5,531 nucleotides of DNA from JBOGOC01 sp050747525 (lineage in GTDB: Bacteria > Acidobacteriota > Polarisedimenticolia > JACPZX01 > DASXTC01): contig JBOGOC010000021.1 in NCBI GenBank assembly GCA_050747525.1, forward strand, positions 1 through 5,531, in the 5' to 3' direction. The notes beneath the pieces were generated by a model, which was not told the DNA's origin, searched no databases, and saw only the letters and a program-made list of their open reading frames with translations. A program made the position numbers and the translations under genes. Positions 4,504 through 5,531 of the stretch are shown one piece after another. Each line of letters begins with the position of its first letter. The stretch's first letter is position 1.

Positions 4504-5295
4504 ATGACCGACTTCCTGTACGAAGTGAAAGGGCGCGTGGCCCACATCGTCCTGAACCGTCCCGAGGTGCTCAACGCGCTCACCTTCGGCACCTACGAGG
4601 GGCTGCGCGACCTGTTCGCCCGCCTCAAGGACGACGACGGCATCCGCGTGGTCGTGCTGCGGGGATCGGGGCGCGCGTTCTGCTCGGGGGGCGACGTCAA
4701 GGAGATCATCGGGCATCTGCAGGGGCGCTCCGACGAGGAGCTGCTGGCCTTCACGCGCCTCACCTGCGAGGTGGTGCTGCGCATGCGCGAGGCGCCGCAG
4801 CCCATCATCGCCTCGCTGCACGGCGTGACAGCGGGGGGCGGCGCGGCGCTGGCGCTGGCCTCCGACCTGCGCATCGCGGCCGACACGGCGCGCATCGCGT
4901 TCCTGTTCGTGAAGGTGGGGCTGTGCGGCGCCGACATGGGGGTGGCGCACCTGCTGCCGCGCCTCATCGGAGTGGGGCGGGCGGCCGAGATGCTGCTGCG
5001 CGGCGAGTTCGTGGACTCCGCCACCGCCGAGCGCTGGGGGCTGGTGAACCGCGTGGTGGCTCCGGCCGATCTCGCCGTCGAGACGACGGCGTGGGCCGAG
5101 TCGCTCGCGGCCGGGCCGCGGATGGGGCTCGCGATGACCAAGCTCATGATGAACCGCGCCTTGGGGTTCAGCCTGGCGGAGGCGATGGAGGTGGAGGCCG
5201 AAGCCCAGGCCATGTGCATGAAGCATCCCGACTTCCACGAGGCCTACACGGCCTTCCTGGAAAAGAGGCCGGCCCGCTTCGGCGCCGCCGGCTGA
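4504..5295 (+). CDS. Crotonase-family (enoyl-CoA hydratase-like) protein without hydratase glutamates
   Basis: This 263-residue crotonase-superfamily protein acts on acyl-CoA thioesters in the cytoplasm. VAHIVLNRPEVLNALT is at 12-27. The oxyanion-hole segments are GRAFCSGGDVKEI (56-68) and LHGVTAGGGAALALASDLRI (105-124), followed by the GLCGADMGVAHLLPRLIG segment (139-156) and GLVNRVV (179-185). In true hydratases two glutamates add water (E144 and E164 of rat mitochondrial hydratase). Those positions are A115 and K137 here, so hydration of 2-enoyl-CoA is unlikely. D144, counted back from the LPR segment, falls where 4-chlorobenzoyl-CoA dehalogenase and dienoyl-CoA isomerase have a catalytic aspartate, although the loop length before it differs by one. 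A hydrolase, isomerase or lyase is therefore possible. GAGGAG 6 bases before the ATG fixes the start; 10 bases separate it from the RidA stop. Confidence 0.92.
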   Translation: MTDFLYEVKGRVAHIVLNRPEVLNALTFGTYEGLRDLFARLKDDDGIRVVVLRGSGRAFCSGGDVKEIIGHLQGRSDEELLAFTRLTCEVVLRMREAPQPIIASLHGVTAGGGAALALASDLRIAADTARIAFLFVKVGLCGADMGVAHLLPRLIGVGRAAEMLLRGEFVDSATAERWGLVNRVVAPADLAVETTAWAESLAAGPRMGLAMTKLMMNRALGFSLAEAMEVEAEAQAMCMKHPDFHEAYTAFLEKRPARFGAAG

Positions 5296-5531
5296 GGCGG
5301 GCGGCCGTGACCTTCTCTCTCGAGCCGGCCGAGGCGGCGCTCGCCCAGACTGCGCGCGCGGCGGTGGCCCCGCTGGCGGGAGCCGACGGCGCGCACGCGC
5401 ACCGCGAGCCGGCCCCCGAGCTGATCCTGCACCGCCGCCGAGACACACACGCCGCCCGGCTCTGCGAGGGTCTGCAATCGGGCGGCGACGTGGATCGGGT
5501 CCCCGTAGATCCGATCGCCCTCGACGCGCAC
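5244..5531 (-). pseudogene. Class III adenylate/guanylate cyclase fragment, truncated at 3' end
   Basis: Entering from the right edge, the minus strand encodes VEGDRIYGDPIHVAARLQTL (residues 2-21) and then AEPGGVCVSAAVQDQLGGRL (23-42). This is the C-terminal half of a class III nucleotide cyclase catalytic domain, whose usual pattern is GD..Y/G..VN.AARL...A.PG.I..S..... Resemblance ends near position 5400; family members continue into a GE..LKN motif that is absent in any frame. The frame then runs antisense through the crotonase 3' end before its stop at 5244, so the tail is probably not genuine cyclase sequence. The gene's body lies outside the window. Such domains are often fused to ATPase/TPR or CHASE2 regions, but nothing here tells. 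Confidence 0.6.
5307..5531 (+). CDS. Possible acyl-CoA dehydrogenase N-terminus, disrupted after about 35 codons
   Basis: A GTG at 5307, 11 bases after the crotonase stop and preceded by GAGG at 5294-5297, opens a frame that stays open to the right edge. Its first residues (VTFSLEPAEAALAQTARAAV, then APLAG) resemble the opening of acyl-CoA dehydrogenases, which typically start with an FSL..EQ..L..T.R pattern and a short helix. Such a gene would be the expected fourth operon member. From about residue 35 onward the translation becomes arginine- and histidine-rich, loses resemblance, and is antisense to a cyclase fragment. The real gene is thus either cut by a rearrangement or hidden by a chimeric contig end. 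The assignment rests on a short match and context. Confidence 0.38.
   Translation, partial: MTFSLEPAEAALAQTARAAVAPLAGADGAHAHREPAPELILHRRRDTHAARLCEGLQSGGDVDRVPVDPIALDAH

Noticed and set aside
1..5531. CRISPR array, tRNA or rRNA genes, insertion sequences
   Set aside because: No spaced direct repeats, cloverleaf-like segments, rRNA-like stretches or transposase motifs were seen on either strand.

Overview
This is a GC-rich bacterial window, most likely from an uncultured environmental lineage. A selenocysteine-type gene, a chromosomal-type integron and a CoA-thioester operon would fit deltaproteobacteria-like groups (Desulfobacterota, Myxococcota, Binatota) or Methylomirabilota/Rokubacteria. 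The sequence alone does not fix the taxon.

Left part (1-1762): the front of an integron. An integron integrase gene (intI, 761-1762, minus strand) is followed on its 3' side by an attI-type region (596-760), a complete gene cassette (98-595) and the start of a second cassette (1-97). The first cassette encodes a CdiI-like immunity protein and carries a well-formed attC site (92-186). Integrase and cassettes read in the same direction, with cassettes behind the integrase stop codon. This is the 'reverse integrase' layout and not the divergent one of class 1-3 integrons.

Middle (1882-3254): a chlorite dismutase/HemQ-superfamily protein on the plus strand converges, with 5 bases between stop codons, on an AhpD/carboxymuconolactone-decarboxylase-family gene on the minus strand. 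The latter looks like two short ORFs but is one 193-codon gene with an in-frame TGA at the second position of the redox CxxC motif. A perfect hairpin with GG in its loop starts 13 bases after the TGA. The simplest reading is a CxxU selenoprotein with a bacterial SECIS element; this is the strongest finding in the window.

Right part (3334-5531): a tightly packed plus-strand operon of a short-chain dehydrogenase, a RidA-family protein (ATGA overlap), a crotonase-family protein and the probable first codons of an acyl-CoA dehydrogenase. The set recalls beta-oxidation-like gene groups that accompany aromatic-acid CoA pathways such as 2-aminobenzoyl-CoA degradation. The RidA protein lacks the deaminase arginine and the crotonase lacks both hydratase glutamates, so neither should be given its family's default reaction. 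At the right edge, the acyl-CoA dehydrogenase start runs into an antisense class III nucleotide cyclase fragment, which suggests a rearrangement or a chimeric contig end.
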